Source of the DNA: Kineosporia succinea
GTDB lineage: Bacteria; Actinomycetota; Actinomycetes; Actinomycetales; Kineosporiaceae
Reading direction: 5' to 3'
Assembly: GCF_030811555.1 (NCBI RefSeq)
Contig: NZ_JAUSQZ010000001.1
Span: forward strand, 4,771,241 to 4,835,240
Length of the DNA: 64,000 nt
Shown: one piece after another, positions 8,499 to 16,702 of the stretch
How the letters are laid out: the number at the start of each line of letters is the position of its first letter
Position numbering within the stretch: position 1 is the stretch's first letter
The notes under the pieces: generated by a model
Database searches by the model: none
Seen by the model: only the letters and a program-made list of their open reading frames with translations
What the model was told of the DNA's origin: nothing
Position numbers and translations under genes: made by a program

Positions 8499-9130
8499 AC
8501 AACTCCCTGCTCGACATCTCCCCGGTCGTCCCGGTCGTCGTCGTGGACGACGTCGACTCCGCCGTCCCCCTGGCCCGGGCCCTCCTGGCCGGCGGCATCG
8601 GCGTCATCGAGGTGACGCTGCGCTCGCCGGCCGCGCTCGGCGCGATCGCGGTGATCGCCGACGAGGTTCCCGAGATGTTCATCGGCGCCGGCACCGTCTG
8701 CTCCGAGCAGCAGGCCCTCGACTCGGCCGCGGCCGGGGCGAAGTTCCTGGTCAGCCCGGGCAGCACCGACCGCCTTCTCGACGGCCTCGACCGGGTCGGC
8801 CTGCCCTTCCTGGCCGGCTGCGCCACGCCGTCGGACATGATGCGCCTGATCGAGCGTGGCGTCACCGAGGCCAAGCTCTTCCCGGCCACCGTGGTCGGCG
8901 GTACCTCGCTGCTGACGGCGATCTCCAGCCCGCTGCCCCAGCTGCGGTTCTGCCCGACCGGCGGGATCACCGCGGCGACGGCCCCCGACTTCCTGGCCCT
9001 GCCCAACGTCGGGTGTGTGGGCGGAACCTGGCTCACTCCCCGCGAGGCCGTGAAGAACGGCGACTGGCAGCGGATCACGGCGCTCGCGGCCGAGGCGGCG
9101 AAGCTGCGCCCGTCCGGGAAAAGCGCGTGA
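8495..9130 (+). CDS. eda: KDPG/KHG aldolase
   Basis: 211 aa, the family's usual size. It splits KDPG into pyruvate and glyceraldehyde 3-phosphate, the second step of the Entner-Doudoroff route. VIEVTLRSP carries the catalytic Glu. AGTVCSEQQ and FLVSPGSTD line the barrel. The Schiff-base lysine is in [13 protein letters not shown], and FCPTGGI is the phosphate-binding loop. The ATG overlaps the edd stop. With edd and the divergent ROK gene it forms a self-contained sugar-acid catabolic module. No gluconate kinase or transporter is adjacent. Confidence 0.96.
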   Translation: MNNSLLDISPVVPVVVVDDVDSAVPLARALLAGGIGVIEVTLRSPAALGAIAVIADEVPEMFIGAGTVCSEQQALDSAAAGAKFLVSPGSTDRLLDGLDRVGLPFLAGCATPSDMMRLIERGVTEAKLFPATVVGGTSLLTAISSPLPQLRFCPTGGITAATAPDFLALPNVGCVGGTWLTPREAVKNGDWQRITALAAEAAKLRPSGKSA

Positions 9131-9149
9131 GGACGCGGTGAGGGCCTGC

Positions 9150-9155
9150 TAGCGT
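9150..9155 (+). promoter_or_regulatory. -10 element of the thrS-like leader
   Basis: TAGCGT fits the actinobacterial TANNNT -10 consensus and ends seven bases before the GTG at 9163. This spacing would place the transcript start at or next to that GTG, giving a leaderless mRNA whose first codons are the leader peptide. Confidence 0.55.
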
Positions 9156-9162
9156 CGTGGAC

Positions 9163-9213
9163 GTGAAGCGCGCTGCGGAGACGACGACGCCGGACATGGT
9201 CCCGGCGCGCTGA
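9163..9213 (+). CDS. Threonine leader peptide (putative attenuator)
   Basis: GTG at 9163 opens a 16-residue reading frame M-K-R-A-A-E-T-T-T-P-D-M-V-P-A-R followed by TGA at 9211. Three consecutive ACG Thr codons sit in the middle. The peptide lies between eda and a threonyl-tRNA synthetase gene and is followed by a strong hairpin. An AGCGCGC at 9167-9173 can pair with GCGCGCT at 9206-9212 around the Thr codons, the usual 1:2 helix of ribosome-mediated attenuators. Stalling at low Thr-tRNA would free downstream strands and favour read-through. The function is inferred from this arrangement. Confidence 0.6.
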   Translation: MKRAAETTTPDMVPAR

Positions 9214-9227
9214 CTGCTGTCGTAGTG

Positions 9228-9257
9228 CGAAGCCCGGGGCGGGTGCCCCGGGCTTCG
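9228..9257 (+). terminator. Hairpin terminator of the Thr attenuator
   Basis: A perfect 13-bp stem (CGAAGCCCGGGGC) with a GGGT loop lies 14 nt after the leader-peptide stop and 40 nt before the synthetase ATG. There is no long U-tract. It could end the edd-eda transcript as well as act as the regulated terminator of the leader. Confidence 0.7.
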
Positions 9258-9297
9258 TCATGTGGTCATCCGTCCCTCGTCCCTCGAGGAGACCACC

Positions 9298-10509
9298 ATG
9301 AGCGACCACCGCCGGCTCGGCCGGGAGCTGGAGCTGTTCGACACCGATCCACTGATGGGATCCGGGCTGCCCTACTGGCTGCCCGACGGCGCGAGCGTGC
9401 GTCACGCGCTGGAGGAGTACATCCGTTCCGCCGAGCGCCGCGCCGGCTACCAGCACGTGTATTCACCGGTGCTGGGTAAGCGGGAGCTGTACGAGCTCTC
9501 CGGGCACTGGGCCCACTACCGCGACGACATGTTCCCGCCGATGGACCTCGGTGGCGAGCAGGTCGTGCTGCGCCCGAGCCTGTGCCCGCACCACGCGCTG
9601 ATCTACCGTTCCCGCCTGCACAGTTACCGCGACCTGCCGGTGCGGATGGCCGAGCTGGGCGGCATGTACCGCTCGGAGCTGTCCGGGGTGCTGGGCGGTC
9701 TGAGCCGGGTGCGGGCCATCCAGCTCAACGACGCGCACATCTTCTGCACCCTCGACCAGGTCGCCGACGAGGCGCAGGCCGCGCTCGCCATGATCCGCCG
9801 GGCCTACGCGGCGCTCGGCATCACCCCCAGCCGCTACCGGCTCTCGCTTCCCGGCGCCGGCGGCAAATACGTGGGTGAGCAGGAGAACTGGGGACGCGCG
9901 ACCGACCTTCTCCGGGACGTCCTGGAACGCTCGGGTCTGGACCACGAGCCGGCCGGGGGTGAGGCGGCGTTCTACGGGCCGAAGATCGACGTCCAGGTCG
10001 TCGACAGCGCGGGGCGGGAGTCGACCCTGTCCACCGTCCAGGTCGACTTCCACCAGCCGGAGCAGTTCGACCTGCACTACATCGGGGCCGACGGGGCGAG
10101 GCACCGCCCGGTCATGGTGCACCGCAGCATCATCGGCAGCGTCGAACGGGCCGTGGCCCACCTGATCGAGCAGCACGACGGCGCGTTCCCGGCCTGGCTG
10201 GCCCCCACCCAGCTGGTGATCCTGCCGATCACCGAGGCCGAGCGCCCGGCCGCGCAGGCCCTGGCCCGGCGCTGCGAGAACCTGCGTGTCGACATCGCCG
10301 GTCCGGACCGTGGCTCGCTGGGCGCCCGGGTGCGGGAGAACCGAAAGGTGCCGTACCAGGCGGTGATCGGTGCGCGGGAGGCGTCGGCCGATCAGGTCGC
10401 GCTGCGCCTGCGGGACGGGCGGCGGCTCGATCCGATGCCGGCCGCCGAGGTCCTCGACCGGATCGCGGCGATCGTCGGTGCCCACCGCCCGGAGCTCTGG
10501 GGGCGCTAG
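9298..10509 (+). CDS. Threonyl-tRNA synthetase paralogue lacking TGS and editing domains
   Basis: 403 aa against about 640-690 for housekeeping ThrRS. It starts directly at the class II catalytic core (GSGLPYWLPDGASVRHALEEYI) and ends with the anticodon-binding domain (PTQLVILPITEAE ... RENRKVPYQAVIGARE). The three zinc ligands of ThrRS are conserved (Cys in SLCPHH, His in NDAHIFC, His in MVHRSIIGS), as are AFYGPKID and motif 3. The N-terminal TGS and Ser-editing domains are absent, so it should charge tRNA-Thr but not clear Ser. GAGGAG precedes the ATG. It may be a back-up or inhibitor-resistant enzyme, consistent with its own Thr leader. Confidence 0.9.
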   Translation: MSDHRRLGRELELFDTDPLMGSGLPYWLPDGASVRHALEEYIRSAERRAGYQHVYSPVLGKRELYELSGHWAHYRDDMFPPMDLGGEQVVLRPSLCPHHALIYRSRLHSYRDLPVRMAELGGMYRSELSGVLGGLSRVRAIQLNDAHIFCTLDQVADEAQAALAMIRRAYAALGITPSRYRLSLPGAGGKYVGEQENWGRATDLLRDVLERSGLDHEPAGGEAAFYGPKIDVQVVDSAGRESTLSTVQVDFHQPEQFDLHYIGADGARHRPVMVHRSIIGSVERAVAHLIEQHDGAFPAWLAPTQLVILPITEAERPAAQALARRCENLRVDIAGPDRGSLGARVRENRKVPYQAVIGAREASADQVALRLRDGRRLDPMPAAEVLDRIAAIVGAHRPELWGR

Positions 10510-10599
10510 GCCCGCGCCCGTGGATCGTCGTCGGCGGATCGTCGCCGGCGGGTCGTCGAGCCGGTCACCCGGCGTGACCCAGGTCACACCGATTCCGCC

Positions 10600-10651
10600 T
10601 TGCTTCGAATTCGAAGCAGCATATGATCCTCTCATGCTTCGAATTCGAAGC
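10600..10651 (+). promoter_or_regulatory. Promoter with two identical palindromic operators
   Basis: TTGCTT (10600-10605), a 16-bp spacer and TATGAT (10622-10627) form a strong sigma-70-type promoter. A perfect 16-bp palindrome, GCTTCGAATTCGAAGC, occurs twice, at 10602-10617 over the -35/spacer and at 10636-10651 over the expected transcript start, 34 bp centre to centre. A dimeric regulator bound at both sites would block transcription. No regulator gene adjoins, so it must be encoded elsewhere. Confidence 0.85.
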
Positions 10652-10675
10652 GGTCGGACCAGAAGGAGCTCCACG

Positions 10676-11599
10676 ATGAGGACAGTGCGATTCCACGAGT
10701 ACGGCGAGCCGACCGTGCTGCGTCTCGAAGACGCGCCGCAGCCGGTCCCGGCCGCCGGGCAGGTCCGGGTCCGGGTGGCTGCGACCTCGTTCAACGGGGT
10801 CGACGGCAACATCCGGGCCGGGTTCATGCAGGGACCCATCCCGGTCGCGCTGCCGCACACCCCGGGCCTCGACGTGGCCGGCACCGTCGACGCGCTGGGT
10901 GACGGGGTGACCGGCCTCGAGGTCGGTCAGCCGGTCGTCGGGTTCCTGCCGATGACCGAGGACGGGGCCTCCGCCGAGTACGTGCTGGCCCCGGCCGGGA
11001 TCCTCGCCCCGGCGCCGACGTCGATCCCGCTGACGGACGCCGCGGCCCTGCCGACCGTGGGTCTCACCGCCTGGCAGGCCCTGTTCGAGCACGCGGAACT
11101 GACTGCCGGGCAGCGCATCCTGATCAACGGCGCCGGTGGCGCGGTCGGTGGGTACGCCGTGCAGCTGGCCAAGGCCGCCGGTGCCCACGTGATCGCCGTG
11201 GCCGGGCCGGGGAGCACGGTGACGGACGCCGACGAGGTCGTCGATCACACCACCACCGACGTCGTGGCCGCGGTCAGTGAACCCGTCCACGTCGTCGTCA
11301 ATCTCGCCCCGATCGAACCCGCCCGGCTGGCCGCCCTGGTCACGCTCGTCCGCGACGGTGGCGTGCTGGTCAACACCACGGTCTGGATGCCGGCCCCCTC
11401 CGACGAGAGCCGTGGCGTGCGCGGCATCAACCTCTTCGTGCGCAGTGACGCCGCGGAGCTGGCCGGGCTGGTCGAGCGGGTCGACGCGGGCACCCTGCGC
11501 GTCGATGTCGCCGAACGCATCCCACTGGCCGGGCTCCCCGCCCTGCACGCCCGCGCGGCCACCGGCGCGATCGCCGGCAAGACCGTCGTGACGATCTGA
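10676..11599 (+). CDS. NADPH:quinone oxidoreductase-like MDR enzyme
   Basis: 307 aa, zinc-free medium-chain reductase. The N-terminal GroES-like domain (RFHEYGEPTVLRLEDAPQP ... GLDVAGTVDALGDGV) is followed by a Rossmann fold with ILINGAGGAVGGYAVQLAKAAGA. It probably reduces quinones or electrophilic enones with NAD(P)H in the cytosol. GGAG lies 8 bases before the ATG at 10676; in-frame upstream sequence is promoter, so longer forms are unlikely. It is the first gene behind the twin-palindrome promoter and is followed after 26 bp by an Old Yellow Enzyme, together a typical electrophile-response pair. Confidence 0.9.
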   Translation: MRTVRFHEYGEPTVLRLEDAPQPVPAAGQVRVRVAATSFNGVDGNIRAGFMQGPIPVALPHTPGLDVAGTVDALGDGVTGLEVGQPVVGFLPMTEDGASAEYVLAPAGILAPAPTSIPLTDAAALPTVGLTAWQALFEHAELTAGQRILINGAGGAVGGYAVQLAKAAGAHVIAVAGPGSTVTDADEVVDHTTTDVVAAVSEPVHVVVNLAPIEPARLAALVTLVRDGGVLVNTTVWMPAPSDESRGVRGINLFVRSDAAELAGLVERVDAGTLRVDVAERIPLAGLPALHARAATGAIAGKTVVTI

Positions 11600-11625
11600 A
11601 CCCCGACCCGAAAAGGACTGTGACA

Positions 11626-12693
11626 ATGACTCTCTGGACCTCCACCACCGTCGGCACCATGACGCTGCCGCACCGTCTCGCCATGGCCCCCATGACCCGC
11701 GACCGTTCCCGGGCCGACGGCGTCCCCACCGACCTGAACCTCGAGTACTACCGTCAGCGCGCCTCGATGGCCCTCATCATCACCGAGGGCACGCAACCCT
11801 CGGACGACGGCCAGGGCTACCTGCTGACCCCCGGCATCTACACCCGGGAGCACATCGACGGCTGGAAGAAGATCACCGACGCGGTGCACGCCGAGGGCGG
11901 CCGCATCGTCGTCCAGCTCATGCACACCGGCCGCGTGGCCCACCCGGACAACACCCCGCACGGCCGCCGCCCGGTCGCCCCGTCGGCCGTGCAGCCGCAG
12001 GGCATGATGTTCACCGCGTCCGGCCCGCAGCCGCTGCCCGAACCCCGCGCGCTGGAGCTCAACGAGATCCCCGGCGTGGTCGAGGAGTTCCGCCGGGCGG
12101 CCGCAGCCGCGATCGAGGCGGGCTTCGACGGTGTCGAGATCCACGGTGCCAACGGCTATCTGATCCACCAGTTCCTGGCCGGGAACGCCAACCGGCGCAC
12201 CGACGGCTACGGCGGCAGCGTCGCCAACCGCATCCGCTTCGCCGTCGAGGTGGCCACCGCCGTCGCCGCGGAGATCGGGGCCGGGCGCACCGGCATCCGC
12301 CTGTCGCCGGGCAACCCGTACAACGACATCAGCGAGCCCGACACCCACGAGGTCTACCCGGCGCTGGTCGCGGCCCTGGCCCCGCTGAACCTCGCGTACC
12401 TGCACCTGATCCACTGGGGTGACGACGAACTGCTCGGGACCCTGCGCCGCGGGTGGCCGACCGCGGTGCTGCTCAACCGGGGTGGCGCGCCCCTCGAGGC
12501 CCGCATCGCCGACCTCGACGCCGGTCTGGCCGATGTCATCACGGTCGGCGCGATGGCCCTGGCCAACCCCGACCTGCCCGCCCGCCTGCGGGCCGGCGCC
12601 GCGCTCAACGACCCGGACCCGGCCACGTTCTACGGCGGTGACGAGCACGGGTACACCGACTACCCGGCCCTGGACGCAGTGACCACGAACTGA
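11626..12693 (+). CDS. Old Yellow Enzyme family NADH:flavin oxidoreductase (NemA-like)
   Basis: 355 aa TIM-barrel FMN enzyme that reduces activated C=C bonds and nitro compounds. Signatures: LPHRLAMAPMTRDRS at the N-terminus, YYRQRASMALIITEGT, QLMHTGRVAHPDN, the active-site block GFDGVEIHGANGYLIHQFL, and the C-terminal ATFYGGDEHGYTDYP. ATG at 11626 is chosen because AAAAGGA lies 8 nt before it; an in-frame GTG six bases earlier is too close. A paralogue with the same ending motif is at 60666-61754. It should be co-regulated with the upstream MDR gene. Confidence 0.94.
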   Translation: MTLWTSTTVGTMTLPHRLAMAPMTRDRSRADGVPTDLNLEYYRQRASMALIITEGTQPSDDGQGYLLTPGIYTREHIDGWKKITDAVHAEGGRIVVQLMHTGRVAHPDNTPHGRRPVAPSAVQPQGMMFTASGPQPLPEPRALELNEIPGVVEEFRRAAAAAIEAGFDGVEIHGANGYLIHQFLAGNANRRTDGYGGSVANRIRFAVEVATAVAAEIGAGRTGIRLSPGNPYNDISEPDTHEVYPALVAALAPLNLAYLHLIHWGDDELLGTLRRGWPTAVLLNRGGAPLEARIADLDAGLADVITVGAMALANPDLPARLRAGAALNDPDPATFYGGDEHGYTDYPALDAVTTN

Positions 12694-12702
12694 TGCCGAC
12701 GC

Positions 12703-12740
12703 GACGGACGGTCTCTCCCGGTCCGGGGGAGCCGTCCGTC
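12703..12740 (+). terminator. Terminator after the OYE gene
   Basis: GACGGACGG pairs with CCGTCCGTC around an imperfect inner stem (CTCTCCC against GGGGGAG). It sits 10 bp after the OYE stop and should end the two-gene operon. Confidence 0.6.
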
Positions 12741-12840
12741 GGCGGGCTCGCCCCGGCGCGTCAAGTCCACTACTCTCGTCCACATTAAGATCCGGCCCGA
12801 CGCGGCCGACAGGTACGAACAGAACCGGACGGAGGCTCAC

Positions 12841-12897
12841 ATGCTGCACAGCGCCATCATCATGACGAGCCGCCCGGTGCGGTGTTGTCAGGGCTGA
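12841..12897 (+). CDS. Cys-Cys leader peptide upstream of the PIG-L gene
   Basis: An ATG with a good GGAGG (12831-12835) opens an 18-residue frame ending SRPVRCCQG and TGA. Two adjacent Cys codons (TGTTGT) near the end, after an S-R-x-V context, resemble the short leader peptides that precede sulfur-metabolism genes in actinobacteria, where ribosome stalling at Cys codons regulates the downstream gene. The next gene begins 43 bp later and encodes a PIG-L deacetylase, a family that includes the mycothiol enzymes MshB and Mca, so a cysteine-supply signal is logical. The regulatory role is inferred. Confidence 0.6.
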   Translation: MLHSAIIMTSRPVRCCQG

Positions 12898-12940
12898 CCT
12901 CCCGCCCTCGTCAACCCTTCTCACCACCGGAGTCCTGCCC

Positions 12941-13741
12941 GTGTCCGCAGTTCTGGCCCCTGTCACGCCCACCCGTCAGCTCACCGGCCACTCGGTCGTG
13001 TTCGTGCACGCCCACCCCGACGACGAGGCCATCTTCACCGGCGCCGTCATGCACGCCCTGGCCCGCGGCGGTGCCCGCGTCACGCTGGTCGTGGCCACCG
13101 ACGGCCACGCCGGTCAGGACCTGACCGGTGAGGGCCGCCACGTCGGCCGGGTCCGGGCCCGCGAACTGCGACGGGCCGCAGCCGTTCTCGGCGTCCACGA
13201 ACTCGTCACGCTGGGATGGGGCGATTCCGGCATCGGCACCGAGACGTCCACCGTCGCCCTGGCCCGTCAGCCCATCACGACGGTGGCCGAGCAGGTCGGC
13301 GAGATCGTCGAACGGGTCGGCGCCGACACCCTCGTGGGCTACGACGAGGGAGGCATCTACCCGCACCCCGATCACGTCGCCGTGCACCGCATCGTCGCCG
13401 CGGTCGCCCGCAAGCAGAAAGACCTCAGCTACTACGAGGCCACCGTCGACGCCGAGACCCTCGCCCGGCAGGAGGTGCGGCACCTGGTGCTCGGTGCCAA
13501 CGACGCCGTGCGCCGGGCCGGGGCGGCCAGTGTGCCGGTGGGCCTGCCGACCTCCCGCATCGGAGCCCGTTACCGGGCCCGGCCCGGCGACTTCGCGGCC
13601 AAGGTCACCGCGATGCGGGCGCACTCGAGCCAGATCGACGCCGCCCACCTGCAGCAGGAAGACCTGCACTCGGCCTACGGGGTCGAGTGGTTCACCCGCA
13701 GCGGCCCGGCCGGGGCGATCGACTCGCTGCTGAACGCCTGA
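12941..13741 (+). CDS. PIG-L (LmbE) family deacetylase, mycothiol-type
   Basis: 266 aa zinc hydrolase acting on N-acetylglucosamine-type substrates. VVFVHAHPDDEAIFTGAVM carries the HPDDE zinc/catalytic motif near residue 26, and GIYPHPDHVAVHRIV supplies the third zinc ligand. Both motifs are those of MshB and Mca. It starts at GTG 12941 after CCGGAG. Whether it acts in mycothiol synthesis, mycothiol-conjugate breakdown or another pathway cannot be read from sequence. The Cys leader peptide upstream favours a thiol connection. It converges with the response-regulator gene at 13749. Confidence 0.88.
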   Translation: MSAVLAPVTPTRQLTGHSVVFVHAHPDDEAIFTGAVMHALARGGARVTLVVATDGHAGQDLTGEGRHVGRVRARELRRAAAVLGVHELVTLGWGDSGIGTETSTVALARQPITTVAEQVGEIVERVGADTLVGYDEGGIYPHPDHVAVHRIVAAVARKQKDLSYYEATVDAETLARQEVRHLVLGANDAVRRAGAASVPVGLPTSRIGARYRARPGDFAAKVTAMRAHSSQIDAAHLQQEDLHSAYGVEWFTRSGPAGAIDSLLNA

Positions 13742-13748
13742 AGAGCTG

Positions 13749-14396
13749 TCACCCCGGCCGTCCGCTCAGATACATCAGCACCGCCAGCACCCTCCGGTGC
13801 CCGCTCTCCGAGGCCACCAGCCCCAGCTTGGTGAAGATGCTCCCGATGTGCTTGTGCACGGCGTTGTCGGTGATGAACAACTCCGAGGCGATGGCCTGGT
13901 TGTCCCGGCCCCGCGCCATCAGGGCGATGACCTCGCGCTCGCGGGGCGAGAGGGCGGCGATCGGGTCCGGACGGCGGCGGGCCAGCAGTTGCGACACCAC
14001 CTCCGGGTCCATCACGGTGCCGCCCTCCGCCACCCGGGTCAGGGCATCGGTGAACTCCCCGACCTGGCTGATGCGATCCTTCAGCAGGTAGCCCAGACCG
14101 CCGCCCGCGCTCAGCAGTTCGGCCGCGTACTGCTGCTCGACGTACTGCGACAGCACCAGAACGGGCAGATCCGGGTGACGGCGCCGGGCCTCCAGCGCCG
14201 CCCGGACCCCCTCATCCCGGAAACCCGGCGGCAGCCGCACGTCCACGATCGCCACGTCCGGGCTGTGCTCCCGCACCGCCGCCAGGAAGGCGGGAGCGTC
14301 ACCGGTCAGCTCGGCCACCTCGAAACCGGCCTCGCCGAGCAGGAGTTCGAGGCCGCCGGCGAGCAGCACATTGTCTTCGGCGATCACCACGCGCAC
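13749..14396 (-). CDS. NarL/LuxR-type response regulator
   Basis: 215 aa. The receiver domain (VRVVIAEDNVLLAGG, phospho-acceptor Asp in VAIVDVRLPP, Lys in YLLKDRIS) is followed by a LuxR HTH (LSPREREVIALMARGRDNQAIASELFITDNAVHKHIGSIFTKL). The start is GTG 14396, 13 bp inside the end of the kinase gene, giving a tight kinase-regulator pair. The upstream frame is open but would duplicate kinase sequence in another frame. The signal and target genes are unknown. Confidence 0.93.
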   Translation of the reverse strand: MRVVIAEDNVLLAGGLELLLGEAGFEVAELTGDAPAFLAAVREHSPDVAIVDVRLPPGFRDEGVRAALEARRRHPDLPVLVLSQYVEQQYAAELLSAGGGLGYLLKDRISQVGEFTDALTRVAEGGTVMDPEVVSQLLARRRPDPIAALSPREREVIALMARGRDNQAIASELFITDNAVHKHIGSIFTKLGLVASESGHRRVLAVLMYLSGRPG

Positions 14397-15508
14397 GGCA
14401 GCTCCACCCGGATCCGGGTCGGGCCACCGGCCGGACTGTCGATGCGCAGGGTGCCGTCCAGGGCCCGGGCCCGTTCCCGGATGCCCTGCAGCCCGCTGCC
14501 TCCCGACGGATCGGCGGCCCCGGTGCCGTCGTCCGTGACACACACGAACAACCGGTCCGTGAGCCCCACCGACACCTCGGCGGCCGTGGCGCCGCTGTGC
14601 CGGGCCACGTTCGTCAGGGCCTCCGCGACCACGAAGTACACGACCGACTCCACCGCGGCCGGTAGCCGCCCGACGTCTCCCAGCTCGAGCCGGGCCGGCA
14701 CGGCGCTCGTCGCGGTGAGCGCGGCCAGGGCGCCGGGCAGACCCCGGTCGGACAGGATCGGCGGGTACACGCTGCGCAGGACCGCCCGCAGCGACTCCAT
14801 CGCGTTCCTGATCTCCGAGTGGGCCTGACCCACCAGCATCCCCACCTTTTCGTGATCACCCCGGGCGTGGGCCTTCTCGGCGACACCGAGCCGCACCGCG
14901 ATGGCCACCAGGTGGGCCTGGGTGCCGTCGTGCAGGTCGCGCTCGATGCGGCGCAGCTCTGAGGCGTGGGCGTCGAGCACGTCGGCGCGGGTACGGGTGA
15001 GCACGTTCACCCGGTCGATCAGCTCGTCGGTGGGGGAAGGGGCCAGCACCACGAGGCAGGCACGGGCCCAGAGCCGGGCGACCGGGCCGAAGGTCAGCGC
15101 GGCCACGGCGGTGAGCAGGCCGAACTGCAGTGGGCCGAGCAGGAGGGCGTCCGACCAGGTCCGCACCGGGACCTCGACGAACAGGCGAGGCGGATCGGCG
15201 GGGGAGAAGGCCCACCAGAACCCGGTCGCGAGCACGGCGACCAGCGCGTTGCCGGCGACCAGCAGGGTCGCGACCCCCAGGGCGGTGCCGACCAGTGCCT
15301 GGGCCGGCATCCAGGCCAGGACCCGTGAGCGCGCGGGCGGCCGGGCCTCGTCGGCGCGCCGCAGCATCCGCAGGGCGCGGCGCTGGTGTCGTACGGCCCA
15401 GTGCCGGGCCGTCTTCCGCTGCCCGGCCAGCGGCAGCAGCAGCACCGCCACCGGACCCTCGATCAGGCCGGCGAGCAGATACCGGCCGCCCCGCGTCGCG
15501 TCCCCCAT
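14384..15508 (-). CDS. Membrane histidine kinase, HisKA_3 (NarL partner type)
   Basis: 374 aa. N-terminal hydrophobic segments (YLLAGLIEGPVAVLLLP; ALVGTALGVATLLVAGNALVAVLAT; LLGPLQFGLLTAVAALTF) precede a dimerisation/phosphotransfer helix with ELRRIERDLHDGTQAHLVAIA (His phospho-acceptor) and a HATPase domain (VAEALTNVARHSGATA, DDGTGAADPSGGSGLQGIRERA). No large extracellular sensor is present, so it may sense within the membrane. The ATG at 15508 is preferred over one 36 bp upstream because it begins the hydrophobic domain. It is co-transcribed with the regulator at 13749. Confidence 0.92.
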   Translation of the reverse strand: MGDATRGGRYLLAGLIEGPVAVLLLPLAGQRKTARHWAVRHQRRALRMLRRADEARPPARSRVLAWMPAQALVGTALGVATLLVAGNALVAVLATGFWWAFSPADPPRLFVEVPVRTWSDALLLGPLQFGLLTAVAALTFGPVARLWARACLVVLAPSPTDELIDRVNVLTRTRADVLDAHASELRRIERDLHDGTQAHLVAIAVRLGVAEKAHARGDHEKVGMLVGQAHSEIRNAMESLRAVLRSVYPPILSDRGLPGALAALTATSAVPARLELGDVGRLPAAVESVVYFVVAEALTNVARHSGATAAEVSVGLTDRLFVCVTDDGTGAADPSGGSGLQGIRERARALDGTLRIDSPAGGPTRIRVELPCAW

Positions 15509-15606
15509 CCCGCCAGTCTGCCTGAAACGACGCGGACGGGGCACTACAGCCAGCTGTAACCGGGTGGGGGCAGACAGGGGTACTGCGCGCCGGCCGGGCC
15601 GAAACC

Positions 15607-15612
15607 TAGCGT
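15607..15612 (+). promoter_or_regulatory. -10 box of a leaderless transcript
   Basis: TAGCGT followed by seven bases and the ATG at 15620, with no Shine-Dalgarno sequence. Confidence 0.5.
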
Positions 15613-15619
15613 CGGGGAC

Positions 15620-16699
15620 ATGAAATCACTGACAGCGTTCGTCCTGGCATCTCTTCTGTGCGGGGGCGCCCCGGATCACCTGCAGCGCGACGCCGACGCG
15701 CTGGTCTCCCTGGGGGTCGTCGGCGTGCAGGCGCAGATCATGGACGGGGGCGGCACGAGGCTCGTGACCGCCGGAGTGTCCGACCGGCTGACGAGAAGGC
15801 CGATGCCGCGACAGGGGCGGTTCCGGATCGCCAGCACCCGCAAGGCGATGGTCGCGGTGGTGGCCCTGCAGCTGGTGGAGGAGAAGAGGCTGCGGCTCGA
15901 CGATCCGGTGGCGCTCTGGTGGCCCGGGGCCGACGAGCGCATCACCGTGCGGCACCTGCTCCAGAACACCTCGGGTCTGCACGACGACCAGCCCGGATAC
16001 ACCACGCCCGAGGAGTATTCGCAGCAGCGCTACGACGTGCACACCCGCGCCGAGCTCATCGCCCGCTCGCTGCGGCATCCGCTCGACTTCGCGCCCGGCA
16101 GCGGCTGGGGCTACTCCAACACCGGTTTCCTGCTTATGGACGTGGTGGTCGAGCGGGTGGGCGGCGCCCCTTCGCGGCGGCTCGTCGAGGACCGGATCGC
16201 CCGGCCCCTCGGGCTGCGGTCGCTGGGCTGGCCGGGGACCTCCCCGGCCCTGCCGGATCCGCATTCCCGGGCCTACCAGCAGTTTCCGGGTGGGACCCTG
16301 ACCGATGTGACCGAACAGGTGCCGGGTGACCCCGACGCGATCATCGCGTCCACCCGTGACCTGAACGTGTTCTTCCGGGCACTGCTCGGCGGGCGGCTGC
16401 TGGCTCCGGCACAGCTGGCCGAGATGCAGCGGACCGTACGGGTCGGACCGGAGGTCGAGACCTTCTATCCCGGCGCGGAATACGGGCTGGGACTGATCAG
16501 CCGGCCGCTGCCGTGCGGCGGCCGGTACTGGGGGCACGACGGGGGTGACGCCGGGTTCATCACGGTCACCGGCGTCACCGCGTCGGGCAGGCGCAGCGTC
16601 GTCATCACGATGAACACGGCGCTCGGAGGATCCGCGGACTCCCCGCTGCGGCAGCAGAGGCTGGCCGACGAGCTGGTGAATCACGCGTTGTGCGAATGA
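15620..16699 (+). CDS. Secreted serine hydrolase, beta-lactamase/DD-peptidase fold
   Basis: 359 aa. A short signal peptide (MKSLTAFVLASLLCGGAP) is followed by a class C-like beta-lactamase domain: the S-x-x-K motif is STRK near residue 73, Y-x-N is YSN in GWGYSNTGF near 165, and the third motif is GHDGGDAG. The family includes D-Ala-D-Ala carboxypeptidases, esterases and class C beta-lactamases; which activity is present cannot be told. TAGCGT ends 7 nt before the ATG, indicating a leaderless transcript. It is divergent from the two-component genes, which could regulate it. Confidence 0.9.
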   Translation: MKSLTAFVLASLLCGGAPDHLQRDADALVSLGVVGVQAQIMDGGGTRLVTAGVSDRLTRRPMPRQGRFRIASTRKAMVAVVALQLVEEKRLRLDDPVALWWPGADERITVRHLLQNTSGLHDDQPGYTTPEEYSQQRYDVHTRAELIARSLRHPLDFAPGSGWGYSNTGFLLMDVVVERVGGAPSRRLVEDRIARPLGLRSLGWPGTSPALPDPHSRAYQQFPGGTLTDVTEQVPGDPDAIIASTRDLNVFFRALLGGRLLAPAQLAEMQRTVRVGPEVETFYPGAEYGLGLISRPLPCGGRYWGHDGGDAGFITVTGVTASGRRSVVITMNTALGGSADSPLRQQRLADELVNHALCE

Positions 16700-16702
16700 A
16701 TC

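Noticed and set aside
9131-9297. T-box riboswitch for the ThrRS gene
   Set aside because: No T-box core sequence or specifier-loop architecture is seen; a Thr leader peptide plus hairpin explains the region better.
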